Below are positions 1-10,278 of a stretch of DNA of 64,000 bases, piece by piece (the stretch's first letter is position 1; every line of letters starts with the position of its first letter). Below the pieces are notes generated by a model. The model was not told where the DNA came from. It worked only from the letters and a program-made list of their open reading frames with translations, and did not search any database. The stretch is taken from contig JAPYXD010000308.1 of NCBI GenBank assembly GCA_030998225.1, forward strand, positions 4,350,001-4,414,000, written 5' to 3'. A program made the translations under genes and the position numbers. This DNA is from Diplolepis rosae. Taxonomy: Eukaryota; Arthropoda; Insecta; Hymenoptera; Diplolepididae.

Positions 1-1
1 G

Positions 2-2573
2 GCGTCTACAATTAAAAAACCTATTAAAATACTCTCCTGGAACGCCAGAAGTTTTCTAAAGCATAAAAAGGATGTAGAGACTGCTCTCGTGGATATTGAC
101 GTCTTCGTCTGCGTCGAAAGTTGGCTACACAAAAATATCACGAACATCAAGTTTCCAGGTTTCGTAAGTTATAGGCTAGATAGAACACACTCTTCTGGAG
201 GAGGCATTTTGTTACTAATTCGATCGAATTTAGCTTATCGCGAAATACAAATTTTTGACATACCTGACAGCACATTTGAAATATGCGGAATCAAAATCAA
301 TAATATCGAACCAGCCGTTAGTCTAATTGCATGCTATAGAGTCCCTGTCCCTGTCTTTTCACTCGAAGAATGGGACAAAGTTTTTCAAAATTTCAAAAAT
401 GAAAAAAATTGCATAATTGTTGGTGATTTTAATTCTCATCATGTAGATTGGAATTGTAATAAATCGGACACCAACGGTGAAAACTTACTCGAATGTATTG
501 ATAAATACAAGTTTTTTATTCATAACCAGGACTCATACTCTCACATTGACGCTACCTCCTCCTCGAATATTGACTTAATTTTGTCGACCGAAAATATAGC
601 CGAAAAAATAGATGTTCAAGTGAACGACGAGACTTGGGGCTCTGACCACTATCCAATTTATGTTAACTTCTGCGCGGAAAAACACATTTATCATAAAAAA
701 AGCCACAAAATTAGATCGACACAAACAAATTGGGATAATGTATCGCAAACTCTGATATACTCGTTTCTTAATTTTTTAACCAACGATTACTGTAACTCAA
801 GCGCAAGTCATAAATATGAATATTTGGTTAATCAAATAACCTCAGTCGTCACAGGTAACACGCCCAAAAAAAATTTAGTAAATATCAAAATCCATTGCAA
901 TCCTGTAAAATGGTGGGATGAGGAATGTAACAAGGTCAAAAAGCAGAGAAGTGCAGCTTTTAAAAAATGGGAAAAAACTAAGGACCTTGATGATCTTGTA
1001 GAATATGAAAAACTACTTGCTTTATCGAAAAAAACATTCGAAAGAAAAAAGAAAGAAAGTTACATTAAGTTCGCGAATACCATCAACTTTTTAACTGACG
1101 GTCGCTATGTTTGGAATACCAGCAAAATACTCAAAAACAAATGGATTATGATTAATGTTTCGCATGTTCCAGAAAACTTGCAACTTGACAAAAAATTAGA
1201 CATCCTTAACAAACTCTGCTCTTCAATCTCAACACGAACAAACACCGATTATCTACCAAAATGTCAATCAAATGATCTCCTCGAAACCCCCTTCAATTTT
1301 GTTGAATTTAATCATACATTGGACACTCGTAACATTAACTCATCACCTGGTCTTGACGGTATAGATTACTATACTCTGCAAAAGCTTCCGATTAAATACA
1401 AGCTCCTTCTTCTCGATATTCACAATGAAATGTACCAAACTGGCGATTTTCCTCCGGACTGGAAAAAATCTTATGTGCACCTTATAGCAAAACCAGAAAA
1501 CAAAGGCTATAGGCCGATTGCACTCACTTCTGCTTTATGTAAATTGTTCGAAACAATGATCAAGAGTAAATTACAATGGTGGGTGGAATCGCAAAATATA
1601 CTTCCAAATAGCCAGAGTGGCTTTCGTAAAAGTCAGTCGTGTCACGACAACTTGCTTAATTTGACGATCTCTGTTCAAACAGCTTTCCGTATAAAAAAAG
1701 ATATGTTTGCGGCCTTTCTTGATGTAAAAGGTGCTTTTGACAATGTAGATACAAAAATTTTACTCGACAAGCTTGCAAATATTGGCTGTCCGCTGATGCT
1801 AATCAAATTTATAACGTTCATTACAATGGAAAGACTTGTTTATGCCGATGTAATCAGCGAACCGTAACTAATGTTTAAAGGCGTCCCCCAAGGAGGTGTC
1901 TTGAGCCCTCTTTTATACATTATTTTTGTAGCCGATATTGTGAATAACATATCATGCCGAGTTTCTGTATCTCAATTCGCAGATGACATCGCGATATACG
2001 CCACTAGCTTAAAAGCCCTTAAAAAAGGCTCTAGAACAGATAAGCATAAATCTTTCTAATATCAATTTATCTCTTGCTCCTGAGAAAACTATATTTATGC
2101 ACTTTAATAATAAAGACATTAAGCCTGGGGAATCTGCAATTAAATTGGATGATTTACTGATCAAATCTAGCGAAAAAACAAAATTTCTAGGAATAACATT
2201 TGATTATAAACTTTCATTTTTCCAACAAATTAATAAAGTCAGATCACGATGCGCTAGGGCAATCAACTTAATTAAATATCTTCAAGGAATTTGGTGGGGT
2301 GCCGATCCTGCGACTCTCCTCACACTCTATAAAAGCTATGTTAGATCTATAATAGAATATGGTCTGTACGTTTACTATCCTAAGCACAAGGAGCATCAGA
2401 ATAAATTAGAGAAAATTCAATACAGCGCCATTAGATTTGCATTAGGATATCGCATGACGACTCCCACTAGAATCTTGCTAGCAGAATCGAAACTCCCGAC
2501 AATACGTGAGCGCGCAAAGTTCCTCTGTAACTCTTATATATCCAAATTTTATCAAATGAGAACCTATCTATAA
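2..2573 (+). pseudogene. LINE ORF2: APE endonuclease and reverse transcriptase, broken
   Basis: This is the polyprotein that nicks the target and reverse-transcribes the LINE RNA. The frame is open from base 2, and the text before the GTG at 89 already reads like the start of an endonuclease domain (ILSWNARS), so the true start is off-window. Visible motifs are GDFN near 420-433 and SDHYPI near 641-658 (endonuclease catalytic centre), LDVKGAFD near 1715-1740 (RT motif A), GVPQGG near 1880 (motif B), FADDIAIYA near 1975-2001 (catalytic motif C) and FLGITFD near 2188 (C-terminal RT/thumb). A TAA at 1865-1867 interrupts the frame between motifs A and B. Between about 2040 and 2097 the frame shifts, with motif C before and the thumb region after. 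It is a pseudogene. Confidence 0.88.
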
Positions 2574-2656
2574 ATAAGACTGTCAAAAAGTACTATAATC
2601 AAAATAAGAAAAGTAAACGTAAAAAGAATAGACTATACGAATCCTGAATCTTAAAT

Positions 2657-3873
2657 TTGTTTTGCTCTGTTAAAAATATGGCGAAATCTCGAAATTATAA
2701 CATGTATCTCTATGACTACAATATCATTATGAACCTAACTCCGTACAAAAAAATAACAGAACTGTCAACCCATCAATATAAGAGTTTAGAAAAAGTATGT
2801 AATGAATTGGACACTCCGAACACTAGATTATTTTATACCGACGGCAGCAAAAGTCCAACTACAGTAAAACCTATCGTAGCCGACACTCTCCTAATGAACA
2901 TCCCACTCTGACGCTTCACATTATTGGTCGAGAAATGTGCATGGTCAGGGCCGTCTTAAATACCGTCTTTGGAGGGTCCTCATATTTTTGTAAAACGTCT
3001 TAGTAATTTTCTTTTTCAATGAATATTTCAAATTATATATTAATTTAATTAATGATTATATTTGAATTATAAAATTTAATTACAATTTAACTTCGAAAAA
3101 TTGGAGAATGTTCATAACCAATTATATTTCAACTTATTAAGATCTTAAATATGTATGAACAGTCGTGCAACATAACCTCAACTGTCATCTATACATTTTC
3201 CACTAAAAGAACTAAGTTTTTTTTATAGTTTTTTATTGACTGAATTTATCCATGAAATTTTTAAATTATCAACAAAAAGAACTGATTATTTTTCAAACTA
3301 ACTTTTACTCACCTGTTTGCACAAAAGTAAACACAAAAAATATGTACAAGCCGGTACACGTGTGTTACTAAACACAGGGGCACCTGTTGCCACAGCACTG
3401 AACCAAGCTAGTAATAAGTCCCTAGCAATCATCGCATGTCATTGGTACCCATCGTAGCCGAACTTGTCTCCCATATGTGTCGGCTACGATAGGTTTTACT
3501 GTACTCTCTCAACTGGTTCAGCATGCGTAAACGTCAAAGAAAAAATTACAATTAAAAGGAGCTTGAACAAAAAAACACCTGTCTTCACCGCTGAATGTAT
3601 TGCTATGAGAGACTCGTTGGACCTAGCGCTTAAAAACACTGATGCCTGCAATATCATTTTCTGTAACTCGCTTAGTGTTCTTCAATGCTTACAAAACCCT
3701 CTTTTTAATATCAATAGCAATCCATATCTTTACGAAATTAAACTCAAATATTATGAATTCCAAAAGCGGAAAAGCGAAACGGGAGGCATTGAAATTTATT
3801 GGGTCCCCTCACATTCAGCGATTGCCGGTAATGAGATTGCAGACACAGAAGCAAAACATGCAGCAAACAGTTA
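2657..3873 (+). pseudogene. LINE RNase H domain, split by a MITE
   Basis: This is the C-terminal RNase H domain, which removes RNA from the RNA:DNA hybrid. The first part (2657-2861) ends with the catalytic YTDGSK motif. The second part (from 3504) has TAEC with the second acidic residue, then NSLSVLQ where the usual pattern is DS, so the third catalytic aspartate looks replaced by asparagine. It ends with HSAIAGNEIAD. Removing the 640-bp element plus one TA (642 bp) rejoins the halves in the same frame. The next insertion sits at the stop codon: without it the frame ends NS-TAA at 3872-3873 plus 13084. The frame differs from that of the upstream RT segment, so there is another frameshift between 2573 and 2657. 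Confidence 0.8.
2862..3501. mobile_element. 640-bp TA-duplicating MITE (Tc1/mariner-like ends)
   Basis: Perfect 25-bp terminal inverted repeats begin CAGTAAAACC at 2862-2886 and end at 3477-3501. TA flanks both ends (2860-2861 and 3502-3503). CAGT termini with a TA target duplication fit the Tc1/mariner group, and no transposase is encoded, so this is a non-autonomous element. The insertion point is proved by the host: excision with one TA restores the RNase H frame. The interior is AT-rich, with a second partial copy of the terminal motif near 3450. Confidence 0.85.
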
Positions 3874-6677
3874 CAATGCTTGAGTTTTCAAGTTATTTTT
3901 AGATTTCACGCTTTCGTTTATCGAGTCGAAATTAAGAATTGTATTTTTCTCGAGTACGTGCAAAAGAGGCGCGAAGCAGACCACGAATTTGAATTTACGA
4001 AGTATATAGTTCAAGAAATAACACTTTTCTTCAATTTCTTGAAGAAAGTCTGCATGAAATAAACATCAGTATGATCTTGGAAAATTTCATGAGGATTTCA
4101 ACACTTCAAAAATAAACTTTCAGTGAAATTTAGTGACAATAAATGTATAAAATTTGAATCAATATATAATTTTCCATTCAAATTAATATACTTCTTACTA
4201 ATTTTGTACATTTAACAATTTTTCAATTAGAACAATATTTTCTATCAAGATAAAATGAACATAAAATTCAAGTTCATAATTTATGTTTTCAGTTATATGT
4301 TAGAAATATTTTCATCTCACATTTTTGTAGCAAAAGCACAAACTTTTCATTCCAAAACTTAAAATCTCTACGGAAATGGAAAATTGTCTAATAGCAGTAG
4401 ATAAATTAAAAAGCTAAAATATGTGTTTATTGGTATTTCCATATTAACATATAAATATCAATCAACTTTAAATTTTACATAAAAATGTTCGTTCGAAGTG
4501 TTCAAATCTTGTTACAATTTGACAAGATTTTATGGAGGAGTGCAATCTTTTGGATGAAATATTTTGTAGTTCTTAATTTGTCTGTCCGTCTGAAATCGTA
4601 GTAAGATTCGAACAGTAAACAACAAATTTTCCAATAGAATTCAGGATCAATAATAATTGATTCAGGAAATACTTCAACTCTGTAGAGCATTTTTGTATTT
4701 CGAATTCAAAATGTGTGCTTAAGCCACAAAAAAGAAAGCTGAAAATGTAGATATAAAACTAATTATGTCGTGTTTATGTCTTCTTAATGGAAAATACTTT
4801 GCATATAATTCTCTAATTCGATATTTTTTTAATGTATGAACATTCAAGAAATTGATAAATATTCCATCTTTTTATAGGAACTAAAAATTTCCGGATAATG
4901 CTTTGATTGAGAAAGCTAAAAATTTGTCAAATATTGATATAAGTTGCAATTTTACAATTGCATTATTTTTCAAATATTTTAACATCTTTTCAATCTTTAT
5001 AATTCTTACAGAAGTTTATTTCATGTGAGTGACTTTTTCTTTTTCTAATGAAAGATTTCGTAATTCTAAATTCGGCCCAATTCGTAACATTGTAAAAAGA
5101 TTTTAAAACTTCATAAAATTTTTTTTTCTGTTTTATTCAAAGTCAATAAATATTCAATGTTTGGAATCGAAATATTAAGTAAATGATTTTTAATTTCTGG
5201 GAATAAACTGCTTTAATAAGACAATCTTTCTTCTTTGTGAGAAATCTCAATTTTAAAATTAAAATTCTACGCATAGGATACAAAAACATAATATGAAAAT
5301 ACTTTTATTACAGAATTTTGAAATATACAAGTTGACCAATTTTTAATCGAGTAAATCGGCTACTTTAAGCAAAAAATTATGTTAAAAATGTTTTATCAAA
5401 AAAAAATAAGACACATTAAATTACGGTTTAAAATCCACATTCATAGATTGATGGTAAAAGCAGTTTAAAGTTTTTTAATCTTACGTTTTAGTGACGTATG
5501 CACAGACTTTTAATCAGATAAATGAAATGCTTTATAGAAAGTCAAAATTTTCTTATTATTGCACTTAATCAAATTTATAAAGTAAAAATATTTTTTAATT
5601 GATGCTTTAACTCAATTCTTTAAACATTCATTAATTGAAAATTGTACTCAAAATTTAATCTTGCAGCGTTCCAATATTCCCACAATGTTACAAAATCTTA
5701 TTAATCATTATTTTAATCGAATTATTTTCAAAATATTTAAAAAATAAATGTAAATATTTTGATTAAATACTCTGTCAAATTTTGCATTTGACTGATCTTG
5801 GAAAAATTGATGAAAGTTTTGAATACCGATAGAAGAAACTTTAAATGAAATTTTATGTCCATAAATGCTTAAAGTTCTATTTAGAAATATCAACTACAAC
5901 ATTCTCAAATTTTATAAATAAACTACTAAATTCAAAATGTTTCGGATTTTATTAAAAACTATACAAATTTCAAATATGAATCAGTCAAAATCTACTGACT
6001 ATCAGTGAAATTTGACTGATTTAAATAACTAAAAACAGGTTACTGTGAATCAGTCAAATTTCACTGATTACTTCAGTGAAAAGTAACTGATTTAACAGTG
6101 AAAAATATTGTTTCCACTGATGATTCAGTGAAAAGGCAAATCACTGATTCAATCAGTGAAAATTTGACTGATTCAGATTTAGAGTGTATACAAATTTCAA
6201 ATATAAAGTGTACTCTGTACATTAATCAAACAAATTTAGAAGATGAATATTTTAATAAATATTCCTAAATATTATTGGAATATGATACATATCGATTTAG
6301 AAAAACTTCTTCAAAGTACTCAGACATTTTTCTTATTTTACGACATTTTTGCACCATGTTTGACCTTTGGGTAGGACTCAAGAAAACAATTGTAGACATA
6401 CTTTCATTACTTAGTAAAATACTATGAAGACTTGCTTTTTAAATTAAAGCGAAAACTTTTAAAACCTTTAACAATCGGTTGCATAGATTCGGCTCTAATC
6501 TTGGACGCAATTAGAGAAATAGGTTTCTTTGCTTTTTTTAGATCTAGTTTTTGCCTTACACATAAATGAAAGAAAACACATTTGAAATATTAAAATAAAA
6601 AAGCTGGTTCATTCTTAGAGAATCCCAAATATTCTGAAATAAAACTCCTTTCCACACCACCACGGAGGTAGAGTTTA
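3874..6677 (+). repeat. Left arm of the fold-back element
   Basis: The whole arm is the reverse complement of 10279-13081. It is AT-rich and non-coding, with short reading frames only. It contains the CAGTGAAA/CAGTCAAA cluster at 5978-6174. Compared by eye, the arms differ by occasional single bases: for example GGTAAAAGC near 5455 is GGTAAGAGC in the other arm's complement. Confidence 0.88.
5978..6174. repeat. Cluster of CAGTGAAA / CAGTCAAA motifs with inverted ends (left arm)
   Basis: About 200 bp built from repeated TCAGTGAAA and ATCAGTCAAA in both orientations. It starts GAATCAGTCAAA and ends with the inverse, TTGACTGATTC. An 18-bp direct repeat, TATACAAATTTCAAATAT, lies on both sides (5960-5977 and 6187-6204). 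It looks like a small element caught inside the arm, or an array of binding sites. The same block occurs in the right arm. Confidence 0.6.
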
Positions 6678-7357
6678 CTAGTAATAGTTCAATAAATTTT
6701 ATGTACATTTTCAAGGCACATCGTTTTTCCTTTTGCAAAAATTTTTAAAACTTCTAATTTTTCAAGTAATTGGGAGAAGTACATTTAAAAAAAAAATTGT
6801 TTTCTCTACTTCCACTCGCGCTAGCTTAACAAATTTTCAGAATTTTACGATTTTATTAATATTGTATTAAGTGTCTACATTTTCTGAAACTATCTACAGG
6901 AGAAAAATTTTAATACTTTAGTAAAGAAAGTTTTCTGAAAAGTTGTAGCTCAATCAGATTAATAGCCAAAAAGTTACCAATGTTTTAAATCGCAAACGAA
7001 CGGTATAGAGGTCAAATTGGAGACGAAAACAAATAATAATAGCAACCTTCTTTTGTTTTCTTCTAAGATATACTTGATTCTCGCTTTATGCGTTATTTGA
7101 GAAGGCAAGAGTGTGGATTCTTCATATTTTTATCGTAATTCTTTATTGAAAACGGCAAAAGTAAGAATATTATATTATTATTTGGTGATACGTGAGTGCT
7201 CTTACGTACGTTATTGTTTGATGCTTGTGGGTAAGTTTATTTTGTGAAACGTAATTTGTGTGCAGATTACAAATTATTCACATTCGCTCAATTTTATCGA
7301 CATTTCATCTTATTAATTCTTTTCAAATAATTCTGTTTTCCTTCGTCGTATAATTTA
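6678..7357. other. Spacer upstream of the transposase gene
   Basis: This is single-copy sequence between the left arm and the transposase start. It is AT-rich and no reading frame is supported. It should hold the promoter and 5' UTR of the transposase, but no promoter element stands out. Confidence 0.4.
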
Positions 7358-9586
7358 TTGTTCACAATGAGTAATCCGGTTGACCCAAATTCGAGTGTTT
7401 TGAAGGACAGCCAGGTTCAAACGAAGGTTGACCACCGTTTGAACTCTGGTTCACCCGACTGTCAACCCGCTAGAAAAGTCATGAAAAATGCAAAAAACTT
7501 TCAGTTGGGATGGTTTGAGGAATTTCCGTCGTGGAGAGAGTGGGTGGTTACATTAGCAGATGAAACAAGATTTCATTGCAAAATTTGCAATAAAACGTTG
7601 CTATGTGGCAAATCGGAAATTGAAAAGCATGAAGCATCTTTATCACACAGAAAGAAGCAAGAGTTTTCAAATAAATTAGAATGTTATGGAGTAGTAAGTG
7701 AAAATTCTTCTAATGTAACTGCCAATTCTTACAGTGTTGAACCTTGTGTAGCAAGTTCTTCTGCTTCAGAATTCACAAATTCCACGATTCCGGAAAGTGT
7801 TACTTTCAAACAGAAAGTACAAGAAGCAGAGATTAGGATTAGTACATTTTTCGTAGAGCATAATTTACCATTCGCGATTTCATCAGAATTGATAGGACTT
7901 TTCCAAGATATGGAACCTTCGGTTTTAAAAGACGTTAGATTGAGCCACACTAAAATGGTCCTAGTTGTAAATAACGTCGTATGTGCTGCTGAAACTGATC
8001 GCATGGCAAATATTTTGCGTAAGCAATCATTTTCAGTGTACGAAGACGAAACGACCGACAGGACTCTAGAAAAGTGGCTGTCATTAATGGTTCGATATGT
8101 GGAGCCAACGACATTTTCTATCAGGGTGGAATTGTTCCAGCTTATTAATGTAAATGCTTCGGATTGTTCTGCCTCTAAAATTTTTGATGCGTTCGAAAAA
8201 GCATTGTCCGGACAGAAAATCCCTTTATCTAATATCTGTGCTTTAGCTTGTGATAATGCACAGGTGATGGTCGGCAATAGGTCCTCATTTAAATCAAAAT
8301 TAAAGGAAAAAAGTCCCCGTTTAATTGTTATCCCGTGTGTCTCGCATTCGTCAGCAATTGTAGCAAAATATGCTTGTGCCACAATCCCAGATGTATAGGA
8401 TTTAATCAAAGATTTGCCAGCTTTTCTTAATGCTAGCTCCAAGCGAACGGCTATTTTTCGATCGATTGTTTTGGAATTAGGAAATGACTATCAAAAAATT
8501 CCTAGTAATTCTGAAACTCGCTGGCTTGTCCGCTATCGATGCATAGATATTATAATAAAGAATTGGGAAGTTATTCTTCAGTATCTTATGGTCCTCGTAT
8601 CTGAGAAGGTAGAGAAGGCCAAAGACTTGTTAGGAAAAATGCAGAATCCTTTGACACTCGCATATTTCCTATTCTTGAAATTTACTTTGAATAGGTTCAA
8701 CGTATACAATGCGAAATTTCAAAGTCGCGAAACAATGGTTCAGGAACTCCAGCCAAACTCGGCTAAATTCTTCGTATGGATTCTTAGCAGTTATTTGAAA
8801 GAGGGTCTTGTTCAACCGAATTTATTCTTTCAAATCATTAGAAATGTTAACTTTGCAGATCCTAGTAATCAAAAGCCGCTTCAAGACATTGACGTTGGTA
8901 AGGAAACGCGAGAATATTTCCAGCAGCAACTTACAAACAAGAAGTTGCAAATAGTAGAAGTTGATCTATTTCTTCGTAATTGCTTGAAATTTTATGTCAC
9001 AGCAAGCGAAGAAATTCGCAATCGACTTCCTTTTGATGACATCTTTTTGTCTTGCGTTGCTGTTTTCCGGCCTCAAGTAGCTTTCTATGCTGATCGAAGC
9101 GAAACTTTTCCTAGGGTCTGGAAAGTTTGTCAAGATTTAGGGTCGTTTGATAGAATAGGTGTACAAAAAGAGTGGGATTCTTTACTCAAAATCAGACAGG
9201 AACTCAAAGAAAAGTGGTCGAATTTATCTTTTGACGAAATGTGGTCTAGTATCGGTGTATCTTCGACGAGTACAGGAGAAAAACTTTTTCCAAATTTGAC
9301 CTCAGTATTGAATCATGTTCGGAGTCTTCCTCATTCAAATGCTGAGGCGGAGCGAGGTTTCTCCATGCTCACGGACGCGAAAACTCCCAAAAGAAATCGC
9401 TTAGGAAACAGGACAGTCAACTCAATTTGTGTTACTCGATCAGCCCTAAAGGCGAGAGCTGAAACAGCCAGAACAACGAGCATCACTTCGAAGCATTTGC
9501 GAATAATGACCGAAAATCTATATGAGATGGCAGAAAGTGATAGGGAAAGTGGTTTGTGGCTCTTCGCTCACGAAGGAGAGGATTAA
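7358..9586 (+). pseudogene. hAT-superfamily (ZBED/SCAND3-like) transposase with one in-frame stop
   Basis: A DDE transposase of the hAT type, about 742 codons, open throughout except for TAG at 8396-8398 (codon 347). The start may be 7358 or the next ATG at 7367. An N-terminal zinc finger of the pattern C74-x2-C77-x13-H91-x5-H97 should bind DNA. The RNase-H-like core shows YEDETTD around residue 230 (first acidic region), ACDNAQVMVG around 298 (second), IPCVSH near 325 and SETRW after the stop. The C-terminal hAT dimerisation region reads SNAEAERGFSML and contains the expected catalytic glutamate. No frameshift is visible, so the stop is recent, read through, or a base error. Confidence 0.85.
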
Positions 9587-9831
9587 TTCTAATGGCCAAG
9601 GCATGGCGTTAATCAATTTCAAACCCCTTTCTTATTCACAAAATAATGACATTTTATTTCTTATATCAGAGATACGTTCTTTATTCCTTTCTTCGCGTTA
9701 CATTTGTAGCGTTTTTTACCACTTTGCTTCATTTTTTTCCTTTTTTCTTTTTGATTGAAAGCAAAAACCCTTTTCGTTTCGTAGGACGTGGACTAGGCCT
9801 ACTGGGGATACCACGTAATAAAAACGAGCCT
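9587..9831. other. 3' flank of the transposase gene
   Basis: T-rich sequence between the transposase stop and the first inverted-repeat copy. It probably contains the 3' UTR. No clear AATAAA signal was picked out and no other gene is seen. Confidence 0.35.
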
Positions 9832-10278
9832 TAAACTCTACCTCCGTGGTGGTGTGGAAAGGAGTTTTATTTCAGAATATTGGGGATTCTCTAAGAATGA
9901 ACCAGCTTTTTTATTTTAATATTTCAAATGTGTTTTCTTTCTTTTATGTTTAAGGCAAAAACTAGATCTAAAAAAAGCAAAGAAACCTATTTCTCTAATT
10001 GCGTCCAAGATTAGAGCCGAATCTATGCAACCGATTGTTAAAGGTTTTAAAAGTTTTCGCTTTAATTTAAAAAGCAAGTCTTCATAGTATTTTACTAAGT
10101 AATGAAAGTATGTCTACAATTGTTTTCTTGAGTCCTACCCAAAGGTCAAACATGGTGCAAAAATGGCGTAAAATAAGAAAAATGTCTGAGTACTTTGAAG
10201 AAGTTTTTCTAAATCGATATGTATCATATTCCAATAATATTTAGGAATATTTATTAAAATATTCATCTTCTAAATTTG
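9832..10278 (-). repeat. Extra tandem copy of the inner end of the right arm
   Basis: This 447-bp block repeats the innermost part of the right arm (from TAAACTCTACC to CTAAATTTG) in the same orientation and directly adjacent to it. The left arm has one copy only. A few differences separate it from the neighbouring copy, such as ATTGGGG against ATTTGGG and ATGGCG against ATGTCG. It breaks the symmetry of the palindrome. Confidence 0.8.

Noticed and set aside
7729..8442. 237-residue minus-strand frame inside the transposase
   Set aside because: Shadow of the transposase gene; it has no motif of its own.
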